NCBI RefSeq assembly: GCF_030283145.1 | Contig: NZ_JASNWE010000001.1 | Location: 1,611,751 to 1,675,750, forward strand | DNA: 64,000 nt | Source: Actinomadura xylanilytica | GTDB lineage: Bacteria > Actinomycetota > Actinomycetes > Streptosporangiales > Streptosporangiaceae | Direction of reading: 5' to 3' | In this document: one piece after another, positions 33,107-40,521 of the stretch | Layout of the letters: each line of letters opens with the position of its first letter | How positions within the stretch are numbered: position 1 is the stretch's first letter | Translations under genes and position numbers: made by a program | The notes under the pieces: model-generated | The model's database searches: none | Seen by the model: the letters and a program-made list of their open reading frames with translations, nothing else | Told to the model about the DNA's origin: nothing

Positions 33107-35182
33107 TCAGGGGCCGCAGAGGGCCAGGACGGCGGCGCCGTACTTGTCGATCTTCACCTTGCCGACGCCGGGGATCTGGGCCAGCTCCTCCAGGGAGCCG
33201 GGGTCGCGTTCGGCGATGGCCTGGATGGTGGCGTCGGTGAAGACCACGTAGGCGGGGACGCGCTGCTCGGACGAGACGCCGGCGCGCCACTCCTTGAGGG
33301 CGATGAGCAGCTCCTCGTTGAGCTCGACGGGGCAGTCCTCGCAGCGGCCGAGCTTGCGTTCGACGGCGGCGGTGAGCGGCCGGCCGCAGACGCGGCAGGG
33401 CTGCGGGCCCTTGGCGCCTCGGCGCTTGCCGCGGTCGACGCGGGCCGGGGTGTGCGTGGTGGTCTTGCCGGTGAGCCCGTCGAGGAAGCGGGACGGGCGG
33501 CGGCGCCGAGCCCCGCCGGGCGACCGCGACAGCGCCCACGACAGCGACAGGTGCGCACGGGCGCGGGTCACGCCGACGTAGAGCAGGCGGCGCTCCTCCT
33601 CGATCTGCTCGGGCGTCTCGGCGTAGATGATCGGCAGGGTGCCCTCGACCAGCCCGGCCAGGAACACCGCGTCCCACTCCAGGCCCTTGGCGGCGTGCAG
33701 GGAGGCCAGCGTGACGCCCTCGAGCGGCGGGGCGTGCTGGGCGGCGGCGCGCTCCTCCAGCTCGGCGACGAACTCGGGCAGCGCGGCGCGCGGGTCGGCG
33801 GCGGCCATGTCCTCGGCGAGCTGGGCGAGGGCGGCCAGCGACTCCCAGCGGGCGCGGGCGACGCCGGCGCCCTCGGGAGCCCGGTCGCTGAAGCCCGCGC
33901 CGGACAGCACGTGCCGGACGGTCATGATCAGCCCGGTGCCGTCGGTCTCGGCGTCGGCGCCGGCGCGGGCGGCGCCGCGCAGCCGGATGACCGCCTCGCG
34001 GACCTCGGGGCGCTCGAAGAACCGCTCGGCGCCGCGCAGCACGTACGGGACGCCGGCGGCGGCGAGCGCCGCCTCGTAGTTCTCGGACTGGGAGTTGATC
34101 CGGTAGAGGACGGCGATCTCGCGGGCGGGCACGCCCTCGTCGACGAGCTTGCGGGCGCGGCGGGCGATGTCGTCGGCCTCGGCGACCTCGTCGTCGTACT
34201 CGTTGAAGATCGGCTCGGGGCCGGGCGGGCGCTGCGCCACCAGCTCCAGCCGGTAGCTCTGGGCCGCGGCGCCGCGGGCCTGGCCGATGACGCCGTTGGC
34301 CAGCCCGACGACCTGGGGCGTGGAGCGGTAGTCGCGGGTCAGCTTGACGAGCTTGGCGTCCGGGTGCTCGCGGGTGAAGCCGAGCAGGTGCGCGGGGCTC
34401 GCGCCGGTGAAGGAGTAGATCGTCTGGTTGGGGTCGCCGACCACGCACAGGTCGTCGCGGTCGCCGAGCCAGGTGTCGAGCAGCAGCTTCTGGAGCGGGT
34501 TGACGTCCTGGAACTCGTCGACGACGAAGTAGCGGTACTGCTCGCGGACCTGCCGGGCCACCTCGCGGTGCTCGGTGAGCACGGCGGCGGTCAGCTCGAG
34601 CATGCCCTCGAAGTCGAGCAGGTTGCGCTCGCGGCGGAGCTGCTCGTACATCGCGTAGACGCGGGCGACGTCGATCACGTCGGCGGGCGTCTTGCGGACG
34701 GACGCGGCGACCGCGGCGGCGTAGTCCTCCGGGCGGTTCTGGGTGACCTTGGCCCACTCGATCTCGGCGGCGATGTCGCGCAGCTCGCCGCGGCCGAACG
34801 AGAGCCGGCAGGACCGCGCGGCGTCCGCGACCAGGCCGATCTTGGAGTCGATGATCTTGGGTGGCTCGCCGCCGACGACGCGCGGCCAGAAGTAGGTGAG
34901 CTGGCGCAGCGCCGCGGCGTGGAAGGTGCGGGCCTGCACGCCCGGCGCGCCGAGCTCGCGGAGCCGCCCGCGCAGCTCGGCCGCGGCCCGGTTGGTGAAC
35001 GTCACGGCCAGCACCCGCTGCGGCGCGACGACGCCGGTCAGCGTGGCGTAGGCGATCCGGTGGGTGATCGCCCTGGTCTTGCCGGTGCCGGCGCCCGCGA
35101 GCACGCACACCGGACCGCGCACCGCCTCGGCGACCTCGCGCTGGTCAGGGTCCAGGCCCTCCAGCACCCCTTCAGCCAACAT
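33107..35182 (-). CDS. uvrD2: ATP-dependent DNA helicase UvrD2
   Basis: A 691-aa SF1A 3'-5' helicase. Walker A is AGAGTGKT (about residue 29-36), Walker B VVDEFQD (about 220), motif IV-VI blocks include GDPNQTIYSFTGA, LTRDYRSTPQV, LHAAKGLEWDAV and YVGVTRARAHL. The C-terminus holds the tetracysteine module (CRVCG and CEDC) and an HRDC domain that define UvrD2, shared with Rv3198c. ATG 35182 is preceded by AAGGA. It diverges from mycoredoxin and the two share a 140-bp region containing a SigR-type promoter. Confidence 0.96.
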   Translation of the reverse strand: MLAEGVLEGLDPDQREVAEAVRGPVCVLAGAGTGKTRAITHRIAYATLTGVVAPQRVLAVTFTNRAAAELRGRLRELGAPGVQARTFHAAALRQLTYFWPRVVGGEPPKIIDSKIGLVADAARSCRLSFGRGELRDIAAEIEWAKVTQNRPEDYAAAVAASVRKTPADVIDVARVYAMYEQLRRERNLLDFEGMLELTAAVLTEHREVARQVREQYRYFVVDEFQDVNPLQKLLLDTWLGDRDDLCVVGDPNQTIYSFTGASPAHLLGFTREHPDAKLVKLTRDYRSTPQVVGLANGVIGQARGAAAQSYRLELVAQRPPGPEPIFNEYDDEVAEADDIARRARKLVDEGVPAREIAVLYRINSQSENYEAALAAAGVPYVLRGAERFFERPEVREAVIRLRGAARAGADAETDGTGLIMTVRHVLSGAGFSDRAPEGAGVARARWESLAALAQLAEDMAAADPRAALPEFVAELEERAAAQHAPPLEGVTLASLHAAKGLEWDAVFLAGLVEGTLPIIYAETPEQIEEERRLLYVGVTRARAHLSLSWALSRSPGGARRRRPSRFLDGLTGKTTTHTPARVDRGKRRGAKGPQPCRVCGRPLTAAVERKLGRCEDCPVELNEELLIALKEWRAGVSSEQRVPAYVVFTDATIQAIAERDPGSLEELAQIPGVGKVKIDKYGAAVLALCGP

Positions 35183-35244
35183 GCCCCCATCCTTGCAGCC
35201 GCCGCCGACCGGATCCGCACGGCGCACCACTGTGGATAACCTCC

Positions 35245-35270
35245 GGAATGCGGGCCGGAGATCGTATGTT
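35245..35270 (+). promoter_or_regulatory. SigR/SigH-type promoter of mycoredoxin
   Basis: GGAAT (35245-35249), 18 nt, GTT (35268-35270) matches the consensus of thiol-stress sigma factors SigR (Streptomyces) and SigH (mycobacteria) exactly. It lies about 53 nt before the mycoredoxin start. Confidence 0.8.
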
Positions 35271-35322
35271 CTTCTTTACGCGGTATTAAACAGATCATTT
35301 GAACGAGGGAGACGACGCACCG

Positions 35323-35613
35323 ATGGCGACGCCGACCACCCAGCGGGCCAAGGGCCCCACCGGGCAGCTGACCATGTACACGACCACGTGGTGCGGGTTC
35401 TGCCGGCGGCTGAAGAGCCAGCTCGCCCGCGACGGCATCGAGATGGCGGAGGTCGACATCGAGCGCGACCCGGCGGCGGCCGAGTTCGTGATGAGCGTCA
35501 ACGGCGGGAACCAGACCGTCCCGACCGTCACCATCGGCGACACGATCGTCCTCACCAACCCCAGCGCCAAGGAGGTCAAGCGCCATCTCGCCGAGCTGGC
35601 CTCGGAGGGCTGA
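35323..35613 (+). CDS. mrx1: Mycoredoxin (glutaredoxin-like)
   Basis: A 96-aa glutaredoxin-fold protein that reduces mycothiol-mixed disulfides. The active site is the WCGFC motif (about residue 26-30), followed by RRLKSQL; the cis-Pro motif TVPTV (about 66) and GD..LTNPS complete the fold. Mycobacterial Mrx1 (Rv3198A) is in the same place, beside uvrD2. ATG 35323 has GAGGGAG at slightly long (11 nt) spacing; a TTG at 35299 is in frame. A SigR-type promoter upstream predicts induction by disulfide stress. A perfect terminator follows. Confidence 0.94.
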   Translation: MATPTTQRAKGPTGQLTMYTTTWCGFCRRLKSQLARDGIEMAEVDIERDPAAAEFVMSVNGGNQTVPTVTIGDTIVLTNPSAKEVKRHLAELASEG

Positions 35614-35623
35614 CGCCACCCCG

Positions 35624-35662
35624 CCAAGGCCCGCCGTCCCGGCACGGGGCGGCGGGCCTTGG
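35624..35662 (+). terminator. Terminator after mycoredoxin
   Basis: An 18-bp stem (one G-U) between 35624-35641 and 35645-35662 with a 3-nt loop begins 11 nt past the stop. Confidence 0.85.
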
Positions 35663-35738
35663 TGCGTTCAGACGCCGCGCTCAGACGTCGCGCCCGAAAA
35701 CCACGGTTTCAGGACACCGCGCTCGGGGCGCCGCGCGC

Positions 35739-36650
35739 TCAGAAGTGCGGCATGTTGGGGAGTTCGCCGCCGTACCAGCGCATGATGAGCTGGGCGGCGA
35801 TGGACAGCGGGCCGGGGGCGACGATCTCGCCCGCCTCGACGGCCTCGCGCAGTTCGGCGCGGGTGTACCAGGCGGCGTCCAGGATCTCTTCGGGGTCGGG
35901 GCGCAGCGGGACGTCGCCGTCGGCCTTCGCGGTGAAGCCCAGCATGAGGCTGCGCGGCAGCGGCCACGGCTGGCTGCCCAGGTAGCGGACGTCGCGGACC
36001 GCGAGCCCGACCTCCTCCATCACCTCGCGGGCGACGGCCTGTTCGAGGGACTCCCCCGGCTCGACGAACCCGGCCAGGATGGACCGGCGGTCGGCGGGCC
36101 ACTGCGGGCCGCGGGCCAGCAGGATCCGGTCGGCCGCGTCGGTCACCAGCATGATCACGGCGGGGTCGACGCGGGGGAAGTGATCGGACCCGTCCTCGGT
36201 GCACGTGCGCACGTGGCCGGCCGACCTGACCTCCGTCGGTGCGCCGCAGCGCGGGCAGAACAGGTGGGTCGCGTGCCAGTGCTCCAGCGCGACGACGAAC
36301 GTGAGCAGGCCCGAGTCGCGGTCGTTCAGCAGCGCGCCGACGCGGCGGAGCCCGGCGGGTTCGGTCCCCTCGATCGCCGGCAGCGGGGCGGCGGTCCCGA
36401 AGTAGGCGACGCCGGCCGGGTCGACGCCGAGCAGCCAGCGGTCGCCGGGCGGCGCGTCCCCTGGCGGGACGAACACCAGCGCGGGGTCCGGGTCGTGCGA
36501 CACGAGCGAGCGCCCGTCCTCGACCACCAGCACCCGGGTGCGCGGGTCCGCCCAGGCCGTCTTCAGCCAGGCGTCGTCCCGGCGGCGCAGGGCGACCCGG
36601 TCAAGGGTGCCTCGCGCCAGGGCCAGCCATTCGAGGGGCGTCTCGGTCAC
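35739..36650 (-). CDS. nudC: NAD+ diphosphatase NudC
   Basis: A 303-aa NADH/NAD pyrophosphatase, which may also remove NAD caps from RNA. The zinc ribbon is represented by CPRCG and a later single Cys (RTCTEDGSDHFPRV), so one ligand pair is degenerate. The Nudix box is GFVEPGESLEQAVAREVMEEVG, followed by the NudC-specific SQPWPLPRSLM motif. GTG 36650 has AAGGAGA 9 nt upstream. It corresponds to Rv3199c. In M. tuberculosis a channel gene and then adnB-adnA follow; here ~20 kb of other genes intervene. Confidence 0.95.
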   Translation of the reverse strand: MTETPLEWLALARGTLDRVALRRRDDAWLKTAWADPRTRVLVVEDGRSLVSHDPDPALVFVPPGDAPPGDRWLLGVDPAGVAYFGTAAPLPAIEGTEPAGLRRVGALLNDRDSGLLTFVVALEHWHATHLFCPRCGAPTEVRSAGHVRTCTEDGSDHFPRVDPAVIMLVTDAADRILLARGPQWPADRRSILAGFVEPGESLEQAVAREVMEEVGLAVRDVRYLGSQPWPLPRSLMLGFTAKADGDVPLRPDPEEILDAAWYTRAELREAVEAGEIVAPGPLSIAAQLIMRWYGGELPNMPHF

Positions 36651-36731
36651 GTGTCTCGATCTCCTTCATCCGGGTGCCGGTCGGGTGTCCTGCCTGGTGG
36701 CGGGCGCGGCGGGCGCCCGCCGGCCTTCTGG

Positions 36732-38129
36732 TCAGCGCAGCGCGGTGGCGAGTTCCTCCCACAGGTAGGCCGCCGCCTCGGCCCCCTTCAGCAGCAGCGG
36801 GAGCTCGACCTTCTCGTTCGGCGCGTGGATGCGGTCGCCGTTGAGGCCGACGGCGACGAAGATCAGCGGGGCGTCCAGGATGTCGGCGAGGTCGGCCTCG
36901 GGGCCGCTGCCGCCCTCGCGGGTGAACAGCACCTCGGTGCCGAACGCCCGCTCCATCGCGCGCCGCGCGGCCCGGACGCCGGGCGAGTCGATCGGCGAGA
37001 AGCACGGCCGGACGCCGCCGCCCGGGACGCGCACCTCGGCGGCGACGCCGTGCGGGGTGTGCTCGTCCACCCAGACCTTGAACGCCTCCTGGACCGTGAC
37101 CGGGTCCTGGCCGGCGACCAGCCGGAACGAGATCTTGGCGTGCGCCTCGCGCGGGACGATCGTCTTGCCGCCGGGGCCGGTGTGCCCGCCCCACAGGCCG
37201 TTGACTTCGGCGGTCGGGCGGGCCCAGATCCGTTCGAGCGTGCTGAAGCCGCGCTCGCCGTGCGGGGCGCGGCTGTCGCCGGCGGTGCGCAGCCAGGCGT
37301 CCTCGTCGAAGGGGAGGCGGGCGAAGAGCTCGCGCTCGGCCTCGGTCAGCGGGACGACGTCGTCGTAGAAGCCGGGCAGGGTGACGCGGCCGTCGGCGTC
37401 GTGCAGCGCGGCGAGCAGGGACGCCATCGCGTGCAGCGGGTTCGGCACGGCGCCGCCGAACGAGCCGGAGTGCAGGTCGGTGGCGGGCCCGCGGAGCGTG
37501 ACCTCGACCTCGGCGAGGCCGCGCATGCCGGTGCACATCGAGGGGACGTCCGCGGCCCACATCGTGGTGTCGCTGATCACGACCGCGTCGCAGCGGAGCC
37601 GGTCGCGGCGGGCGCGCAGCAGGCCGGCGAAGTGCACCGAGCCCGACTCCTCCTCGCCCTCGACCAGCATCTTGATCGTGACGGGCGGGGCGGCGGCGCC
37701 GGACGCGGCCAGCCCGGCGCGGACACCGAGGGTGTGGAAGAACACCTGCCCCTTGTCGTCGGAGGTGCCGCGGCCGATGAGCCGGTCGCCGTCCTCGACG
37801 GGGGTGAACGGGTCGGTGTCCCACTCGGCGCGGGGCTCGACGGGCTGCACGTCGTGGTGGCCGTAGACCAGGACGGTGGGCGCCGCGGGATCGGCGGCGG
37901 GCCATTCGGCGAAGACCGAGGGGAGCCCGGGGGCCTGCGGCGTCCCGGTCTCCCAGACCTCCACGGTCGGGAACCCCTGGGCGTTCAGGTGGGCGGCGAG
38001 CCAGTCGGCCGAACGCCGCACGTCGCCGGCGTGCGCCGGGTCGCCGGATATCGACGGGATCGCGAGCCATTCCTTGAGGTCAGCGACGAACCGGTCCCGG
38101 TTGGCAGTGATATATGCCGCTGCGTCCAT
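36732..38129 (-). CDS. M20 family metallopeptidase (dipeptidase)
   Basis: A 465-aa M20/M28-fold zinc peptidase. Metal-binding motifs are YGHHDVQP (about residue 85), GRGTSDDKGQ (about 115) and VEGEEESGS (about 150; Glu catalytic base), with the dimerisation domain LHSGSFGGAVPNP and a C-terminal His in DRIHAPNEKVEL. The group cleaves dipeptides such as Xaa-Gly or carnosine-like substrates. ATG 38129 follows AAGGGG at 9 nt. It diverges from the DUF4031 gene 70 bp away and is the first gene of the accessory segment after nudC. Confidence 0.93.
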   Translation of the reverse strand: MDAAAYITANRDRFVADLKEWLAIPSISGDPAHAGDVRRSADWLAAHLNAQGFPTVEVWETGTPQAPGLPSVFAEWPAADPAAPTVLVYGHHDVQPVEPRAEWDTDPFTPVEDGDRLIGRGTSDDKGQVFFHTLGVRAGLAASGAAAPPVTIKMLVEGEEESGSVHFAGLLRARRDRLRCDAVVISDTTMWAADVPSMCTGMRGLAEVEVTLRGPATDLHSGSFGGAVPNPLHAMASLLAALHDADGRVTLPGFYDDVVPLTEAERELFARLPFDEDAWLRTAGDSRAPHGERGFSTLERIWARPTAEVNGLWGGHTGPGGKTIVPREAHAKISFRLVAGQDPVTVQEAFKVWVDEHTPHGVAAEVRVPGGGVRPCFSPIDSPGVRAARRAMERAFGTEVLFTREGGSGPEADLADILDAPLIFVAVGLNGDRIHAPNEKVELPLLLKGAEAAAYLWEELATALR

Positions 38130-38199
38130 CTGCGTGCCCCTTCGCATGTCGTACTGTCTGGCACTGTACGAGATCGGCTCTGTGTCCTTTGGAGTTGTG

Positions 38200-38565
38200 G
38201 TGATCCTGATCGATCCGCCGTTGTGGCCGGCGCGTGGGCGGGTGTGGTCGCACATGATCAGCGACATGTCGTTCGCGGAGCTGCACGCGTTCGCGGCGGG
38301 GCTGGGCATGCCGGTTCGGGCGTTCGAGCGCGACCACTACGACGTGCCGTCCGAGCTGTACGAGTCGGCATTGACGCTGGGGGCCCAGGCCGTGGGCTGC
38401 CAGGAGCTGCTGTCGCGGCTGACCTGCGCCGGGCTGCGCCGGCGGAAGGTCGTGCGGTCACGCCGCCCGGAGCGACCCGCGACGCTGGAACGGCCCGCCA
38501 CGCTAGAGCGGCCCGCCACGCTGGAACAACCGGCCACGCTGGAGCGGCCCGCGACGCTTGCCTAG
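38200..38565 (+). CDS. DUF4031 protein with repeated ERPATL tail
   Basis: A 121-aa protein. Residues 1-85 are the DUF4031 domain, function unknown, with ILIDPPLWPARGRVWSH.. at the start, an AFAAGLGMPVRAFERDHYDVP core and a family-typical invariant His-Tyr-Asp. The start at 38200 has GGAG 5 nt upstream. The last 35 residues are a sixfold (E/R)RPATL repeat made by 18-bp tandem repeats, and related repeats continue past the stop codon. The tail is probably not functional and its length is likely to vary between strains. Confidence 0.85.
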   Translation: MILIDPPLWPARGRVWSHMISDMSFAELHAFAAGLGMPVRAFERDHYDVPSELYESALTLGAQAVGCQELLSRLTCAGLRRRKVVRSRRPERPATLERPATLERPATLEQPATLERPATLA

Positions 38566-38618
38566 GAACAGGCCGCCACGCTTGCCTAGGGACAGGCCGC
38601 GCCGCCTGCCTTGGGACG
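38470..38618. repeat. Tandem repeat array at the end of the DUF4031 gene
   Basis: About five 18-bp units (CGGCCCGCCACGCTGGAA and variants) are followed by two 24-bp units that each contain ACGCTTGCCTAGG, the first of which supplies the stop codon. Confidence 0.85.
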
Positions 38619-38625
38619 GGCCGTC

Positions 38626-39234
38626 TCATGCGTTGAGCAGCAGTAGTTCGGTCTCGATGTTGTGCCGGGCGCGCTGCTCGAAGCGCTCCTGGGCGGCGGG
38701 CGTGTGGAAGAGGACGGGCAGGGCGAGGAGGCCCTGGAGGACCTCGGCGCGTCCAGCCTTGAAGAACTCGTCGGGGACGAACCCGTACTCCTCCCGCACG
38801 GCCGCCGCGTAGGCGGCGTAGCGGGCCGGGTCCGTGCCCAGGACGGCCAGGTCGGCGTCGCAGAGCACCTGGCCGTTGCGGTCGGCGGGCTCGGGAGCGT
38901 GCGTGGTGGTGAGCTCGACCAGCCGGACGACCTCGGTGACGGTCGCGTCCGGCAGGTCGGTGTCGGCGAGCATGCGGGCGGCGAGCCGGGCGCTGCGTTC
39001 CTCGTTGTCGGCGCGTTCGGGGTCGTAGACGGCGTCGTGGAACCAGGCCGCCAGCCGGACGGCGTCGGGCTCGGCGGCGTCGCCGGCCAGCTCGTCCACC
39101 AGGTCGAGGACGGCGGTGAGGTGCTCGCGGGTGTGGTAGCGGCGGTGCGGCTCGGCGTAGCGGGCGTCCAGCTCGGCGCCGATGTGCCGGGTCTGCGGTC
39201 CGGCCAGCGCGATCCACCGGTCGAGGAGGTCCAT
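38626..39234 (-). CDS. HD-domain predicted metal-dependent phosphohydrolase
   Basis: A 202-aa protein. The HD signature is YHTREHLTAVLDLVDEL (first His), AAWFHDAVYDP (HD pair, about residue 67) and LCDADLAVLG (final Asp, about 125). These are the residues of a metal-dependent phosphohydrolase, but the substrate is unknown; similar actinomycete proteins are stand-alone. ATG 39234 has GAGG about 9 nt upstream. It diverges from the siderophore operon; the iron box lies nearer the operon but within the same 135-bp intergenic region. Confidence 0.9.
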   Translation of the reverse strand: MDLLDRWIALAGPQTRHIGAELDARYAEPHRRYHTREHLTAVLDLVDELAGDAAEPDAVRLAAWFHDAVYDPERADNEERSARLAARMLADTDLPDATVTEVVRLVELTTTHAPEPADRNGQVLCDADLAVLGTDPARYAAYAAAVREEYGFVPDEFFKAGRAEVLQGLLALPVLFHTPAAQERFEQRARHNIETELLLLNA

Positions 39235-39286
39235 GGCCCCATCCTCTCGAAAGCCGGACGCGCCGGGACACGCGGTGTCATCGTTC

Positions 39287-39318
39287 TTGCACGCGCTCCG
39301 GCCCCCCGCCACTATGGT
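39287..39318 (+). promoter_or_regulatory. Siderophore operon core promoter
   Basis: TTGCAC (39287-39292) is a plausible -35, and CACTAT (17-nt spacer) or TATGGT (20-nt spacer) the -10. The iron box starts 8-11 nt after, over the expected transcription start. Confidence 0.45.
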
Positions 39319-39325
39319 CTTCGAG

Positions 39326-39344
39326 TTAGGCAAGCCTTACCTCA
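39326..39344. promoter_or_regulatory. IdeR/DmdR1-type iron box
   Basis: TTAGGCAAGCCTTACCTCA matches the actinobacterial iron-box consensus TTAGGTTAGSCTAACCTAA at 15 of 19 positions, with both core half-sites intact. It lies 25 nt before the ATP-grasp gene, over the likely transcription start, so Fe(II)-loaded IdeR/DmdR would repress the operon. Confidence 0.85.
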
Positions 39345-39369
39345 CTGACCTCGATGTGGAAGGGTGGCC

Positions 39370-40521
39370 GTGGCCGCCTCGCTCTGTCTCGTCGCCGGCA
39401 AGGCGACCGACTCGGTGACGTACGGGTTCCTGCCGGCCGCCCAACGGCTCGGGCTGGACGTGGTCCTCCTCACCGACCGTCCGGCCGCCCATGCCGGAGC
39501 CGACCGCACGGTCGTCGAATGCGACGTCACCGACTTCCGGGAGATCATCGCGTGCGCGGCGGCGCCCGCGGCGGTGTTCTCCAACAGCGACTTCCTCCAG
39601 GCGCCCGCGGCGCTGGCCGCCGCCTATTCCGGGCTGCCCGCCAAGGACTGGCGGGCGGCGACCCGGGCCAAGAACAAGTCGCTCATGCGCGGTCACCTGG
39701 CGGGCCTCGATCCGGTGTTCGCGGCGGATCCGGACGGGAACGGGGTGCCGGACGGCGCGCCCTACCCGCTCGTCCTCAAACCGCGAGAGGGCGTGGCCAG
39801 CGAGGACGTCTTCCTCGTGCGCGACGCGCGTGAGCTGGCCGCACGGCGCGACGAGATCCGGGCTCGGCGGGACGATCCGCTCATCGCCGAGGAGTATCTT
39901 CCGGGCGCGCTGCACACGCTGGAGACGCTGGGTGACGGCAGCGAGCTGCGCGTGCTGGGGTCGTTCCGCACGAGGATGTCGCCGCCGCCGTACTTCATCG
40001 AGGAGCGCCTGGAATGGGCTCCCCCGCCGCCGGAGACCGGGCAGGTGCTGGCGCAGCTCGAGCGGCTGGGCGTGGGGTTCGGCGCGTGCCACACCGAGTT
40101 CGTCGTGCACGAAGGACGCGCCCGGATCATCGAGGTCAACTACCGGCTCATCGGCGACCACTGCGACTTCCTGATGGCCGACCTGCTGGGCGTTCCGCTG
40201 TTCGAGCAGATCCTCCGCGTCCACCTGGGCGAACGGCTGGACGCGGAACGGCCCCGGCCGCGGTCCCGGCGGCACGCGGTGGCCGAGGCGGTCATCGCCG
40301 ACCGCGCGGGCACGCTCACCGGCGCCCCCGGCCCCATGGAGGTGACCGATGGGGCCGTACGCGTCGCGTACCGGCCACAGCGCGCCGTCGGCGACACCTT
40401 CCCCTTGACCCGCACCAACCGGGACTACCTGGGCACGATCCGCGCGATCGGGCCGGACGCGGACGGCATCGAGGCCGCCATCGCCCGATTCCGCGCCGCC
40501 CACTCGTGGACGATCGCGTGA
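39370..40521 (+). CDS. ATP-grasp ligase of NIS siderophore operon (PvsA-like)
   Basis: A 383-aa ATP-grasp enzyme expected to form an amide bond using an acyl-phosphate. The N-terminal pre-ATP-grasp part is Rossmann-like. VLKPREGVASEDVFLV (Lys about 137) is the ATP-binding Lys and flexible loop, and FVVHEGRARIIEVNYR (Glu and Asn about 255-260) supplies the metal ligands. GGAAGG lies 6 nt before GTG 39370; GTG 39364 is also in frame but too close. Its stop overlaps the next start by 4 nt. In vibrioferrin synthesis the equivalent PvsA joins the 2-oxoglutarate-derived unit; the substrate here is unproven. Confidence 0.9.
   Translation: MAASLCLVAGKATDSVTYGFLPAAQRLGLDVVLLTDRPAAHAGADRTVVECDVTDFREIIACAAAPAAVFSNSDFLQAPAALAAAYSGLPAKDWRAATRAKNKSLMRGHLAGLDPVFAADPDGNGVPDGAPYPLVLKPREGVASEDVFLVRDARELAARRDEIRARRDDPLIAEEYLPGALHTLETLGDGSELRVLGSFRTRMSPPPYFIEERLEWAPPPPETGQVLAQLERLGVGFGACHTEFVVHEGRARIIEVNYRLIGDHCDFLMADLLGVPLFEQILRVHLGERLDAERPRPRSRRHAVAEAVIADRAGTLTGAPGPMEVTDGAVRVAYRPQRAVGDTFPLTRTNRDYLGTIRAIGPDADGIEAAIARFRAAHSWTIA

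Noticed and set aside
35064..38636. A 1190-codon + strand frame spanning mycoredoxin to DUF4031
   Set aside because: It runs antisense to nudC and the M20 peptidase and contains no domain; an artefact of high GC.
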